A stretch of DNA of 38,937 nt, from assembly GCA_964369225.1 (NCBI GenBank), contig CAYJER010000020.1:1-38937 (forward strand). Direction: 5' to 3'. Shown here piece by piece: positions 17,008 through 24,701 of the stretch (position 1 is its first letter; the number at the start of each line of letters is the position of its first letter). The notes beneath the pieces are model-generated. The model saw only the letters and a program-made list of their open reading frames with translations, did no database searches and had not been told where the DNA came from. Source of the stretch: SIG603 sp964369225 (GTDB lineage: Bacteria > Bacillota > Clostridia > Oscillospirales > Acutalibacteraceae). The position numbers were made by a program, and so were the translations under genes.

Positions 17008-17486
17008 ATCTTTACCTCCGCTACTCTTTCCAATTAATTCTACATCATTCTTTAGATATATTCAAGTAAAATTATTAATTTTTTTAAAAATTAAACAAAC
17101 AAAATACATTAATTCACACTATAATGATAAATAAACACTATCATTAGTGAATAGCGAAAATTTATAGATAAAAAATAATTCGTTAAAATATACAAACTAT
17201 TGTAGGGGCGGATATTATCCGCCTATGAAATTTAGGCGACATTGCGGGCTTTTTAGTCGGACAATATCCCGACGTGTTTATTAGGAAAGAAACCAATGTA
17301 GGGGACGGGTTTTCCGTCCCGAAAAACTAGAGGTTTTAGCTAAATTCCCACGGGACGGAAAACCCGTCCCCTACATCAGTTTGTGCGTTTAAACGAATTT
17401 ATTTAAAATCAAAAATGCTAAGAGGCACGTCAGCACGCAGACCCTCCCCTACAATATTTTAACAAATAAATTTAAAGGAGAAAACT
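17008..17486. repeat. Two adjacent palindromic repeats in a divergent intergenic region
   Basis: This gap separates divergent genes and must hold promoters for both, which I could not pin down. From about 17199 a GGATATTATCC-core element has an eroded right arm (TAGTCGGACAATATCCCGAC). From about 17296 a full GACGGGTTTTCCGTC-core element runs to 17376. An outer arm ending GCAGACCCTCCCCTACAAT lies at about 17421-17456. Bases 17008-17160 show only AT-rich sequence. Confidence 0.8.
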
Positions 17487-18185
17487 ATGTTTTACATTAA
17501 CTGGACTTATATATCTCTTGTCTTACCGGCTGTACTAATAGCAATGTGGGCAAGTTCAAGAGTTAATTCAACTTTCAAAAAATATTCTTCTGTAGCATCA
17601 AGAAGCGGTTATACAGGCTATAGTGCTGCTAGGGCATTATTAGACGCTAAAGGGCTTTATCACATTAAAATAGAAAGAGTATCCGGTAAACTCACAGACC
17701 ATTTCGACCCTAAATCTAATGTAATAAGGCTTTCAGAAAATGTGTACTCTAGCACTTCATGTTCTGCAATTGGTGTAGCTTGTCATGAGGCTGGGCATGC
17801 CATGCAGTATGCTGAAAAATATCTTCCAATAAGAGTGCGAAACGCAATAGTTCCAATAACTAATTTTGGTTCAAAACTTTCTACAATACTAATACTTGTG
17901 GGAGTTATGTTCTCATATTTAGGTGAGCAGTACTCTGTTATCGCCTATATTGGTGTGGCGCTATACTCTTTTACAGTAATTTTTCAGCTTGTCACATTGC
18001 CAACCGAGTTCAACGCAAGCAAAAGAGCCTTGCAAGCTATTGATAATTATAGAATTTTAGACGAAACAGAGCTAGGTTATGCAAAAAAAGTTTTAACCGC
18101 TGCTGCACTTACTTATGTAGCTGCTTTAGCTGTCTCTTTGTCTCAATTTATCTACCTTTTAACGCTTGTAAACAGGCGACGCTGA
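17487..18185 (+). CDS. YugP-type neutral zinc metallopeptidase
   Basis: This 232-residue membrane protein matches the Zn_peptidase_2 family (YugP group). An N-terminal helix (about 5-22) is followed by a soluble segment ending in ACHEAGHAMQYAE, with HEAGH at 100-104 as the zinc and catalytic motif. Three further helices follow (about 127-150, 152-175 and 203-225), and FNASKRALQ between helices supplies a conserved polar patch. The natural substrate is unknown. The SD AAAGGAG lies 7 nt before the ATG. A terminator-like hairpin follows at 18240-18263, so it is probably a single-gene unit. Confidence 0.85.
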   Translation: MFYINWTYISLVLPAVLIAMWASSRVNSTFKKYSSVASRSGYTGYSAARALLDAKGLYHIKIERVSGKLTDHFDPKSNVIRLSENVYSSTSCSAIGVACHEAGHAMQYAEKYLPIRVRNAIVPITNFGSKLSTILILVGVMFSYLGEQYSVIAYIGVALYSFTVIFQLVTLPTEFNASKRALQAIDNYRILDETELGYAKKVLTAAALTYVAALAVSLSQFIYLLTLVNRRR

Positions 18186-18238
18186 AAAAACAATTGATTT
18201 CTACAAAAAAACTCTTGCAATTATGTAAAAAAAACATT

Positions 18239-18263
18239 AAAATAGTAGGTGTACTATTTTTTT
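18239..18263 (+). terminator. Rho-independent terminator after the zinc peptidase gene
   Basis: AAATAGT and ACTATTT form a stem around the loop AGGTGT, followed by a run of T. It lies about 55 nt after the stop codon on the same strand. Confidence 0.6.
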
Positions 18264-18298
18264 ACAATGTAATAAATACAGATTTTAAAAGTTTTACT

Positions 18299-18451
18299 AA
18301 ATTTTTTTCAAAAAATTTTGGGTTCTTAGGGCAAAGCCCTGAGTCGTTTTTTGCAAAAAACGAAATCTTTTTCATCAGAAGCGTATTTTTGAAAGTGAAT
18401 TTTGCACTTTCAGTGCAAAAGAGAAAACTTTTTTCAAGAGAAAAAGTTTTC
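18299..18451. repeat. Array of consecutive hairpins
   Basis: Hairpins follow one another almost without gaps: AAATTTTTT/AAAAAATTT (18299-18319), AGGGC-AAA-GCCCT (18328-18340), the perfect palindrome CGTTTTTTGCAAAAAACG (18345-18362), TGAAAGTG/CACTTTCA (18390-18412) overlapping GCACT/AGTGC (18404-18416), and GAAAACTTTTT/AAAAAGTTTTC (18423-18451). An open frame of 137 codons crosses this region, but its composition is low-complexity and I do not regard it as a gene. Confidence 0.65.
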
Positions 18452-18493
18452 TTTCAATTAATATTTTGTAAATGTTTTTTTAAGCTGACTTCT

Positions 18494-18529
18494 TTGACAG
18501 TCTACAAACTAATATGTGTACTATTTTTT
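18494..18529 (+). promoter_or_regulatory. Predicted sigma-A-type promoter for the lipoprotein gene
   Basis: A consensus -35 TTGACA (18494-18499) is followed by TGTACT at 17-nt spacing or TACTAT at 19-nt spacing. Transcription would start about 10-15 nt before the ATG at 18546, leaving just room for the SD AAAAGG. Confidence 0.5.
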
Positions 18530-18545
18530 AAGAAAAGGTTAGATA

Positions 18546-19886
18546 ATGAAGAATATATTAAAAATACTAACTTGTTTAATTTTTACAGTCTTTCTTACAG
18601 GCTGTAGTATGGCTGGACTTGACCCTAGAACTCTTATATCTCCACCTACATCAAATCAAGATCAACAGGCGATATATGATTTAATGAATATAAGTGGTGA
18701 GAATAAAAAGTTTGTATTCCCTAAAACGGGTGATTATCGTTCTGCCGTTATTATTAAAAATTTAGATCGCCAATCTGGCGACGAAGCTCTGGGCTTTACT
18801 GAATCTGCCGAGGGTGGAATTGACTTGACTTTTATGAGTGAAGTTGATGGAAAATGGCAAATTAAATCAATTTTTAATAACAGTGGTATACAAGTAAACA
18901 AAGTATTATTCGCCGATCTCGACGGCGATAAAGTTGATGAAGTAATTATTGGTTGGGGTGTCCCTCAAAGCCTTACAGCCACAATCACAATATATAAATA
19001 CAGAGACGGACTTTTTGAAGAGTACCTTTTAGATCAACCTTATAACGATTTTATAGTTGATGATTTCGACGGAAACAATACAAGTGAAATTTTCACAGCA
19101 ACCATTGCAATTCCTGCTGAAGGACCTGAAGAAGAATCTAAAAATGCCTCTGGAAGAATTTTTGAGTTTGATGACGGACCTGAACTTCTATATGAATGCG
19201 ATCTTAATAACACAGTTTCGCTTTATAATTCTATTTCTGTAGAATTACTATATAACTCTGTTTTAAAAGCAAGGGAAGAAGTTATAGTCTTAGAGGGTGT
19301 GTTAGCCGAAGGCGGATACATAACGCAATTACTTACAATCGATAACAACGAACTTATATCACCGCTTATGGAAGATGATATTTTGAATATATATAATTTC
19401 TTCCATAGATACAGTGTTCTTCCTGTGCAAAGTCAAGACATTAACGACGATTTTATAATTGAGTTTCCACAAGCTGTGCCTATTGTAGAAACTAATGATG
19501 CCTCAAAGCTTAATTCATACGATTATTATGTAGACTGGATGGCACTAGACGCTTATGATTATGATAGCATATTAATCAGGCGTACAATTATTAGTACAGA
19601 AGATAACTTTATTATGGAAATACCGACCGAAAGAAATATTGTGATAGACAAAATTAATTCAACTAACTATTCCGTAAAAGAAAACAGCTATGACAATTAT
19701 GGGAATATTATTCAATCACGAGATTTATTTAATATAAATATTTTTACAACTACAAAATGGGAAAATTCATCTGTTACAGGAATGTATACAAAGTTATTCA
19801 CTACAGATGAAAAAATAATAGCCGTTTCTGGAGATACCGTAAGCAATGCAGAAATAATTGACACCATAGAGGTTTTATTTAAATAA
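18546..19886 (+). CDS. Lipoprotein with FG-GAP/VCBS-like repeats, linked to a two-component system
   Basis: This 446-residue protein has a lipoprotein signal peptide (KNILKILTCLIFTVFLTGC, lipobox Cys at residue 20), so it should be anchored outside the membrane. Segments such as LFADLDGDKVDEVIIGWG and IVDDFDGNNTSEIFTATI resemble calcium-binding FG-GAP/VCBS propeller blades. The rest is unrecognised. The SD AAAAGG lies 9 nt before the ATG. The response regulator gene starts 78 nt downstream, and no terminator is visible between them. A role as an external sensor or envelope component for that system is plausible but inferred. Confidence 0.75.
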   Translation: MKNILKILTCLIFTVFLTGCSMAGLDPRTLISPPTSNQDQQAIYDLMNISGENKKFVFPKTGDYRSAVIIKNLDRQSGDEALGFTESAEGGIDLTFMSEVDGKWQIKSIFNNSGIQVNKVLFADLDGDKVDEVIIGWGVPQSLTATITIYKYRDGLFEEYLLDQPYNDFIVDDFDGNNTSEIFTATIAIPAEGPEEESKNASGRIFEFDDGPELLYECDLNNTVSLYNSISVELLYNSVLKAREEVIVLEGVLAEGGYITQLLTIDNNELISPLMEDDILNIYNFFHRYSVLPVQSQDINDDFIIEFPQAVPIVETNDASKLNSYDYYVDWMALDAYDYDSILIRRTIISTEDNFIMEIPTERNIVIDKINSTNYSVKENSYDNYGNIIQSRDLFNINIFTTTKWENSSVTGMYTKLFTTDEKIIAVSGDTVSNAEIIDTIEVLFK

Positions 19887-19888
19887 AA

Positions 19889-19964
19889 AAGAAAGGATAG
19901 TCACGGGGAACAATCCCTAAGTTTTAATCGCATTTTGTGCGGCAAAAATGACAAGGTCATAAGT
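19889..19964 (+). promoter_or_regulatory. Hairpin leader, copy A (upstream of the response regulator)
   Basis: The order is AAAGGA (19892-19897), AGTCACG, hairpin GGGA-ACAA-TCCC (19906-19917), TAAG, and hairpin CGCA-TTTTG-TGCG (19929-19941) with TTTT and AAAA flanks that extend the stem. A third hairpin, ATGAC-AAG-GTCAT (19948-19960), has AAGG in its loop at good SD spacing from the ATG at 19965. The same bases encode a four-codon upstream ORF (Met-Thr-Arg-Ser, stop TAA) ending 2 nt before the gene. Folding hairpins 1 and 2 leaves about 12 nt between AAAGGA and the upstream ATG. Confidence 0.7.
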
Positions 19965-20666
19965 ATGAAAAGAATACTGGTTTGTGAAGACGAACAAAAT
20001 ATTAGAGAATTTGTCGTAATCAACCTTAAAAGGGCTGGTTACGAAACAATAGAGGCAGAAAATGGAGATCAAGCCCTTGAAATATACGAAAAAGAAAGAG
20101 GTAACTTTGATTTAGTAGTGCTTGATATTATGATGCCTGGAAGACACGACGGCCTTTCTGTCTGCAAAGAAATACGCAAAAAAAATGGATTTATAGGCAT
20201 CATAATGCTGACAGCCAGAACCCAAGAGATGGACAAGATAAGCGGACTTATGACAGGCGCCGATGACTATGTTACAAAACCGTTTTCACCGTCTGAATTA
20301 ATGGCTAGAATAGATTCTGTTTACAGAAGAGTTGAACTTTCTGGCGGAAAAAAACCTGAATTTACAGAAAAATTAGAATCAGGTGATTTTGTGCTGAACT
20401 ACAGAAATAGAAATTTTTCAAAAAGAGGTGTAAGCATTGAACTTACACAAGTAGAATTTCAAATTATGGAATATTTTTTAGCAAATCCTGGCCTTTCTCT
20501 TAGCCGTTCAGACATTTTAAATCATGTTTGGGGTTCAGCTTATGCAGGAGAAGAAAAAATAGTCGATGTTAATATTAGAAGACTTAGAATGAAAATTGAA
20601 GACAATGCCTCAAGCCCTGTACATATCGCTACTGTTTGGGGTCTGGGATACCGTTGGGATAAATAA
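19965..20666 (+). CDS. OmpR/PhoB-family response regulator
   Basis: This 233-residue DNA-binding response regulator has an N-terminal receiver domain with acidic residues E8, D9 and E10, phospho-acceptor D54 (VVLDIMMPG), T83 and K105 (DDYVTKPF). A C-terminal winged helix (about 130-230) contains LTQVEFQIMEYFLANPGLSL and VDVNIRRLRMKIE, followed by TVWGLGYRW. The kinase partner is probably the gene at 21450, although a small membrane-protein gene and repeats lie between. I start it at ATG 19965 because the in-frame TTG at 19935 lies in the shared leader and the family N-terminus is KRILVCEDE. Targets are unknown. Confidence 0.92.
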   Translation: MKRILVCEDEQNIREFVVINLKRAGYETIEAENGDQALEIYEKERGNFDLVVLDIMMPGRHDGLSVCKEIRKKNGFIGIIMLTARTQEMDKISGLMTGADDYVTKPFSPSELMARIDSVYRRVELSGGKKPEFTEKLESGDFVLNYRNRNFSKRGVSIELTQVEFQIMEYFLANPGLSLSRSDILNHVWGSAYAGEEKIVDVNIRRLRMKIEDNASSPVHIATVWGLGYRWDK

Positions 20667-21113
20667 TTAATTCATAATTCATAATTCATAATTCATAATT
20701 CGTAATTCATAATTCGTAATTCATAATTCATAATTCGTAATTCATAATTCGTAATTCACAGTTACTGTGAAATTCATGTATAGATTAAAACTAAATTTAT
20801 TGAAATATTGTAGGGGATGGTCTGACGTGCAGACGTGCCTCTTACGGTTTTTTGATTAAAATTAATTCGTTAAAACGCACAGATTAATGTAGGGGCGGAT
20901 ATTATCCGCCTATGAAATTTAGGCGACATTGCGGGCTTTTTAGGCGGATAATATCCGCCCCTACAATGCCTATATGCAACGGGTGCAGTTAAAATCATAT
21001 GATATACTTTCTTAAGTTCGTGACATTGCCACATAGAGTACTACAATAATATGAGCTACGTCTGGGTTTTCTGTCCCCTAGAGTGGCTATATATAATGAT
21101 TGGAGAATTAATT
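20667..21113. repeat. 7-nt tandem repeat plus palindromic repeat between RR and small ORF
   Basis: Bases 20670-20753 hold twelve 7-nt units, ATTCATA or ATTCGTA, in mixed order. An outer palindrome arm lies at about 20807-20846 (ATTGTAGGGGATGG..., GCAGACGTG). A full GGATATTATCC-core palindrome lies at 20887-20967. The remainder up to 21113 is unassigned. The repeats split what would otherwise be a compact two-component operon. Confidence 0.8.
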
Positions 21114-21308
21114 ATGAAAAAATATTTGGCGTATGCAATTCTAGGCATTGGTTTTTTTATGTGCACTTGTTTAACTCTGTTAATATTAAATCTGATTGGT
21201 ATTGGAAACTTTGAAAATATTATTGGAGATGCGTTTCCTGTTGCATTGCTTGCAGGAGCAATGTTAATACTCTTACCAAAATTGTTTAAAAATAAGCCAA
21301 CTAAATAA
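21114..21308 (+). CDS. Small two-helix membrane protein of unknown function
   Basis: This 64-residue protein starts KKYLAYAILGIGFFMC. It has two hydrophobic helices (about 4-28 and 38-56) and a basic C-terminus (KLFKNKPTK). The ATG has GGAGAA 8 nt upstream. A longer in-frame start at 21051 exists, but its extra residues look non-coding and lack an SD. I do not recognise the family. It lies between a response regulator and a histidine kinase on the same strand, so it may be a small regulator of the kinase, or a chance neighbour. Confidence 0.6.
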   Translation: MKKYLAYAILGIGFFMCTCLTLLILNLIGIGNFENIIGDAFPVALLAGAMLILLPKLFKNKPTK

Positions 21309-21368
21309 ATTTACGTTAAACCGCACAAATTATTAACCCAAATTCATTTCAAAAGAGTGGTGTAAAAA

Positions 21369-21449
21369 ATAAAGACACAAAATTACAAATGGCGTGACAT
21401 TCACCCAATTAAAAATATTCTAGGCAAAGAGGCCCGAAACAGTATTTCT
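21369..21449 (+). other. Probable N-terminal extension of the histidine kinase from an AUA start
   Basis: The frame upstream of the first ATG of the kinase is open for 27 codons and reads as convincing protein: KTQNYKWRDIHPIKNILGKE then ARNSIS. It begins at ATA 21369, just after a TAA stop at 21363, and GAGTGGTG (21355-21362) gives an SD-like site at normal spacing. The ATG at 21450 has no SD at proper distance. Either AUA is the start codon, or an ATG was lost by mutation or sequencing error. Confidence 0.5.
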
Positions 21450-22832
21450 ATGCGCTGGTTTTTTAACAGTATAGGCGTTATTGTTTTGCTACTTATTATC
21501 TTTATTACTAGCATGAGTTTTATATCCCAAAACTATGTTTATAACGGTATTCAGCAAGTTTTAATGGGCAGAAGTGACGAGCTAATTAATGTTTTTGGCT
21601 CTACAGGTGGCTCTGATTTCTTGACAGTATCAAGAAACTATATAGAGACTTTCCCTGATAAAAACGAGATGGAAATTATGTCCATTTCTACAAATGGCTA
21701 TGTTTTGGTAACTTCAACTGGCTTTGCCCCAGACTATAACCAAGCAATGCCCGACTATGAGGCAGCGCTTATAGCAGACAACGATTTTGGTTACTGGATT
21801 GGAAACCTAGATTCAGGCGAGAAAGTCATGGCTATCACTAGAGTTGTTAGAAATAACAATGATGGTATAGAGGGTTCTATCAGATATATTGTGTCTATGA
21901 CAAAGGCAGATGATCAAATATTCATTATTGTGCTGGGTCTTATTGTTATAGGTTTAGTTATAACATTGTTTATAGTGTTATCGGGTGCATATTTTATACG
22001 GTCAATTATCGCCCCTGTTTCGCAAATTACAAACACTGCACATAAAATTTCACGTGGAGATTTTGAAGTTAGAATACGTGCTAAAACCAATGACGAAATA
22101 GGTAAACTAATAGACGCTGTAAACGAGATGGCTGAAGAGCTTGGAAACGCTGATAAAATGAAAAACGATTTTATTTCATCGGTTTCGCATGAACTACGCA
22201 CTCCACTCACAGCTATTAACGGATGGGCAGAGACTCTTTATTCAGGCGGACTAGATAACAACACTGCCTCAAAAGGTTTATCTGTTATAATGAAAGAATC
22301 ACAAAGACTTTCAGGAATAGTAGAAGAACTACTAGACTTTTCAAGAATACAAAGCGGTAGATTTAAGCTAAGACTTAAAAAAACAGACCTTTTAGCAGAA
22401 CTTGACGAAGCTGTATTCCTGTTTACCGAAAGGGCGAAACTTGAAAGTAAAACAATTATATATGAGGAAAGTACCAGTCTTCCTCAAATTACAATTGATC
22501 CAAACAGAATTAAGCAAGTGTTTGTAAACATCATCGACAACGCACTTAAATACACACAGACACACGGCTTAATTAAAATCAGAAGTGAAGTAGACGATAA
22601 TTATATTCGTGTAATCATAGAAGACAATGGTTGCGGAATTGAAAGAGATCATCTGCCACATATTACAAAAAAATTCTATAAGGCTAACCAGTTGGTTCGT
22701 GGCTCTGGCATTGGTTTGGCAGTTGTTAACGAAATTATCGACATGCACGGTGGAGCACTCACAATCAACAGTGAAATAAACGAGGGAACTACTGTAATTA
22801 TAGAGTTACCACTTCATCCAGAAGAAGAATAA
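21450..22832 (+). CDS. Membrane sensor histidine kinase (HAMP, HisKA, HATPase)
   Basis: Counted from this ATG the protein has 460 residues; a longer form from 21369 is likely. Helix 1 (about 7-28), an external domain (about 29-155) and helix 2 (about 156-182) are followed by a HAMP domain. HisKA comes next, with the phospho-acceptor in SSVSHELRTPLTAI (His about 247). The HATPase domain includes VNIIDNALKY (N box), IEDNGCGI (G1) and GSGIGLAVV (G2). The layout is that of PhoR/ResE-type kinases. It presumably phosphorylates the regulator at 19965. The stop lies 11 nt before the next gene, so the YqhQ-like gene is probably co-transcribed. Confidence 0.92.
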   Translation: MRWFFNSIGVIVLLLIIFITSMSFISQNYVYNGIQQVLMGRSDELINVFGSTGGSDFLTVSRNYIETFPDKNEMEIMSISTNGYVLVTSTGFAPDYNQAMPDYEAALIADNDFGYWIGNLDSGEKVMAITRVVRNNNDGIEGSIRYIVSMTKADDQIFIIVLGLIVIGLVITLFIVLSGAYFIRSIIAPVSQITNTAHKISRGDFEVRIRAKTNDEIGKLIDAVNEMAEELGNADKMKNDFISSVSHELRTPLTAINGWAETLYSGGLDNNTASKGLSVIMKESQRLSGIVEELLDFSRIQSGRFKLRLKKTDLLAELDEAVFLFTERAKLESKTIIYEESTSLPQITIDPNRIKQVFVNIIDNALKYTQTHGLIKIRSEVDDNYIRVIIEDNGCGIERDHLPHITKKFYKANQLVRGSGIGLAVVNEIIDMHGGALTINSEINEGTTVIIELPLHPEEE

Positions 22833-22843
22833 GAGGGAGATTT

Positions 22844-23779
22844 ATGAGTAAAAAGACAAGTATAGGCGGACAAGCCTTGATGGAAGGCATAATGATGGTA
22901 GGCCCTAATTCAGTGGTCGCAGCCTTTTGCGACACAGAGGGAAAAATAGAAACAGAAGAGATTAAACCCGAATATATACGAGACAAATACCCGATACTAA
23001 AAAAACCTTTTTTACGTGGAATTTTCAACTTTGTAGACACATTAAAGCTTGGAACTAAAGCTATGGAGCTAGCCACAAATAGGATTACTAGTTCTGAAGA
23101 GATGGAAGCAGAAAGCAAATTTGAAAAATGGCTAGACAACAAATTAGGCGAAAAATTCACAAAAGTACTGCTTGCTATATCTACTGTTCTCGGCGTGGTG
23201 ATGTCAGTATTCTTGTTTTTGTATCTACCTGCCTTAGTATTTAGCGGTGCTACAATGCTATTTGGCGAGTCTATAGAACCATTTAGGGCAATGACTGAGG
23301 GAATATTAAAGTTTGTAATATTTGTTCTTTATATTGTGCTAATTGGCATGATTCCAGACATTAAAAGAGTGTTCCAGTTTCATGGAGCTGAACATAAAAC
23401 TATTTTTTGTTATGAACAAGGCTTAGAGCTAAATGTTGAAAACATAAAAAAGCAAACTAGGTTTCACCCACGTTGTGGAACAAGTTTCCTTATAATTTTG
23501 ATTATATTAGGAATAATTGTAGGCCTTTTTATTCCATTTACCAACCCTGTTTTAAGAACAGTTTGCAAGATATTAACTTTACCTATAGTTGTTTCAATTG
23601 GTTATGAGTTAATTAAAATATGCGGAAAATACGACAACGTTTTCACAAAGATGGTCTCGGCTCCTGGTCTTTGGGTTCAAAGATTTACAACAAAAGAACC
23701 TGATGATAAAATGATTGAGACAGCAATTGCAGCTATGGAAGCTGTTATTCCAGAAAATAATGAAGACATAATTGGATAA
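22844..23779 (+). CDS. DUF1385 (YqhQ-type) membrane protein
   Basis: This 311-residue protein matches DUF1385. It has the N-terminal signature GGQALMEGIMMVGPNS (about 6-21), several membrane helices (about 107-140, 147-175, 209-235 and 240-262) and the conserved FHGAEHKTIFCYE (about 183-195) and TRFHPRCGTSFL (about 205-216). The invariant His, Glu and Cys residues suggest metal binding or catalysis, but no activity is known to me. The SD GAGGGAG lies 6 nt before the ATG. It follows the kinase closely, and the operon ends at a strong terminator. Confidence 0.85.
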   Translation: MSKKTSIGGQALMEGIMMVGPNSVVAAFCDTEGKIETEEIKPEYIRDKYPILKKPFLRGIFNFVDTLKLGTKAMELATNRITSSEEMEAESKFEKWLDNKLGEKFTKVLLAISTVLGVVMSVFLFLYLPALVFSGATMLFGESIEPFRAMTEGILKFVIFVLYIVLIGMIPDIKRVFQFHGAEHKTIFCYEQGLELNVENIKKQTRFHPRCGTSFLIILIILGIIVGLFIPFTNPVLRTVCKILTLPIVVSIGYELIKICGKYDNVFTKMVSAPGLWVQRFTTKEPDDKMIETAIAAMEAVIPENNEDIIG

Positions 23780-23787
23780 ATAAATTT

Positions 23788-23819
23788 AGTTGATGATGTT
23801 AAAGTCATCAACTTTTTTT
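23788..23819 (+). terminator. Rho-independent terminator of the kinase/YqhQ-like operon
   Basis: AGTTGATGA and TCATCAACT form a perfect stem around TGTTAAAG, with the closing T and six more forming a run of seven T. It lies 9 nt after the stop codon. Confidence 0.9.
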
Positions 23820-23918
23820 GTACTTAACATCTATAATTATTATAAATATTTGTGCAATTCTTACAATCTAACGCTCAATAAATTTGTAAAAATGTCAATT
23901 TAAAAATTCATATTTATA

Positions 23919-23927
23919 TGATATAAT
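23919..23927 (+). promoter_or_regulatory. Extended -10 promoter for the RpiR-family gene
   Basis: TGATATAAT gives an extended -10 (TGN followed by TATAAT) 33 nt before the ATG at 23961. The -35 region is poor, as expected of extended -10 promoters. Confidence 0.5.
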
Positions 23928-23960
23928 TAGATTGTAAAACTAATGTTAGGAGGGATATTT

Positions 23961-24701
23961 ATGAATTTTGAAAATAGAATATACAATAAAGAATTTAAAT
24001 TGAATGATACCGACGACAGTATTATCGAGTACATTAGAACAAACCGTTCAGATATTCATAAAATATCAATTCAAAAAATAGCAAATGATCTTTTTATCTC
24101 GCCAAATGCTATTATGAGACTTGCAAAAAAACTTGGCTATAGCGGATTTTCAGAGCTGAAATTTTCTTTGCAAAGTGAAAATGAACCAAAAAATCACAAG
24201 ACAATAACTACACAAATTTTTGAAAAAATCCCAAACAATATCTCAAGAACTTTTGATGTTGTAGATGAAACATCTGTTAATCAAATGCTTAGCTGTTTAC
24301 AAGAAGCAAATAGAATTATGTTTGCAGGAGTAGACGATGCAGTGTTTTTTTGTGAATTATTTGGTCGTTATCTTAAATACAGCGGTAAAAAAGTAGATTA
24401 TTTTAAACATATTGACGATATAGAAGACATGGCAGAACAATACAAAATCAATGATTTAATAGTTATTATAAGTGCTTCTGGGCAAACAGAGAGCCTAATT
24501 AACATAGCTAAGAGTGCAAAAACTAGAAATGTTAAAGTCATATCAATGACACATTTTGAAGAAAATTCACTTAACAGTATAAGTGATATTCAAATTAGTT
24601 TTTGGGGCGAAAAAAGGGTAGTCAATAACTTAAATGTTACTGACTACGTTGGATTGATGATGATTATTAGGATGATTTGTGAAAAATTTTGGGATGAATA
24701 A
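23961..24701 (+). CDS. RpiR-family transcriptional regulator (HTH + SIS)
   Basis: This 246-residue protein has an N-terminal HTH_6 domain (about 15-75), including ISIQKIANDLFISPNAIMRL and AKKLGYSGFSELK, and a C-terminal SIS sugar-phosphate-binding domain (about 100-220) with VIISASGQTESLINIAKSAK. RpiR regulators respond to phosphosugars and control sugar catabolic genes. The start is ATG 23961 with GGAGGG 6 nt upstream; an ATG 18 nt earlier lacks an SD. It is a lone gene with its own promoter and a terminator in front. The convergent neighbour, glgP, hints at carbohydrate control, but no operator was identified. Confidence 0.88.
   Translation: MNFENRIYNKEFKLNDTDDSIIEYIRTNRSDIHKISIQKIANDLFISPNAIMRLAKKLGYSGFSELKFSLQSENEPKNHKTITTQIFEKIPNNISRTFDVVDETSVNQMLSCLQEANRIMFAGVDDAVFFCELFGRYLKYSGKKVDYFKHIDDIEDMAEQYKINDLIVIISASGQTESLINIAKSAKTRNVKVISMTHFEENSLNSISDIQISFWGEKRVVNNLNVTDYVGLMMIIRMICEKFWDE

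Noticed and set aside
18194..18607. Open frame of 137 codons between the zinc peptidase and lipoprotein genes
   Set aside because: Its Phe/Lys-rich translation comes from AT-rich hairpins, it has no SD, and it overlaps the real lipoprotein start in another frame.
21051..21113. Longer start for the small membrane protein
   Set aside because: The extra 21 residues have no SD and do not look like protein; the ATG at 21114 has GGAGAA.
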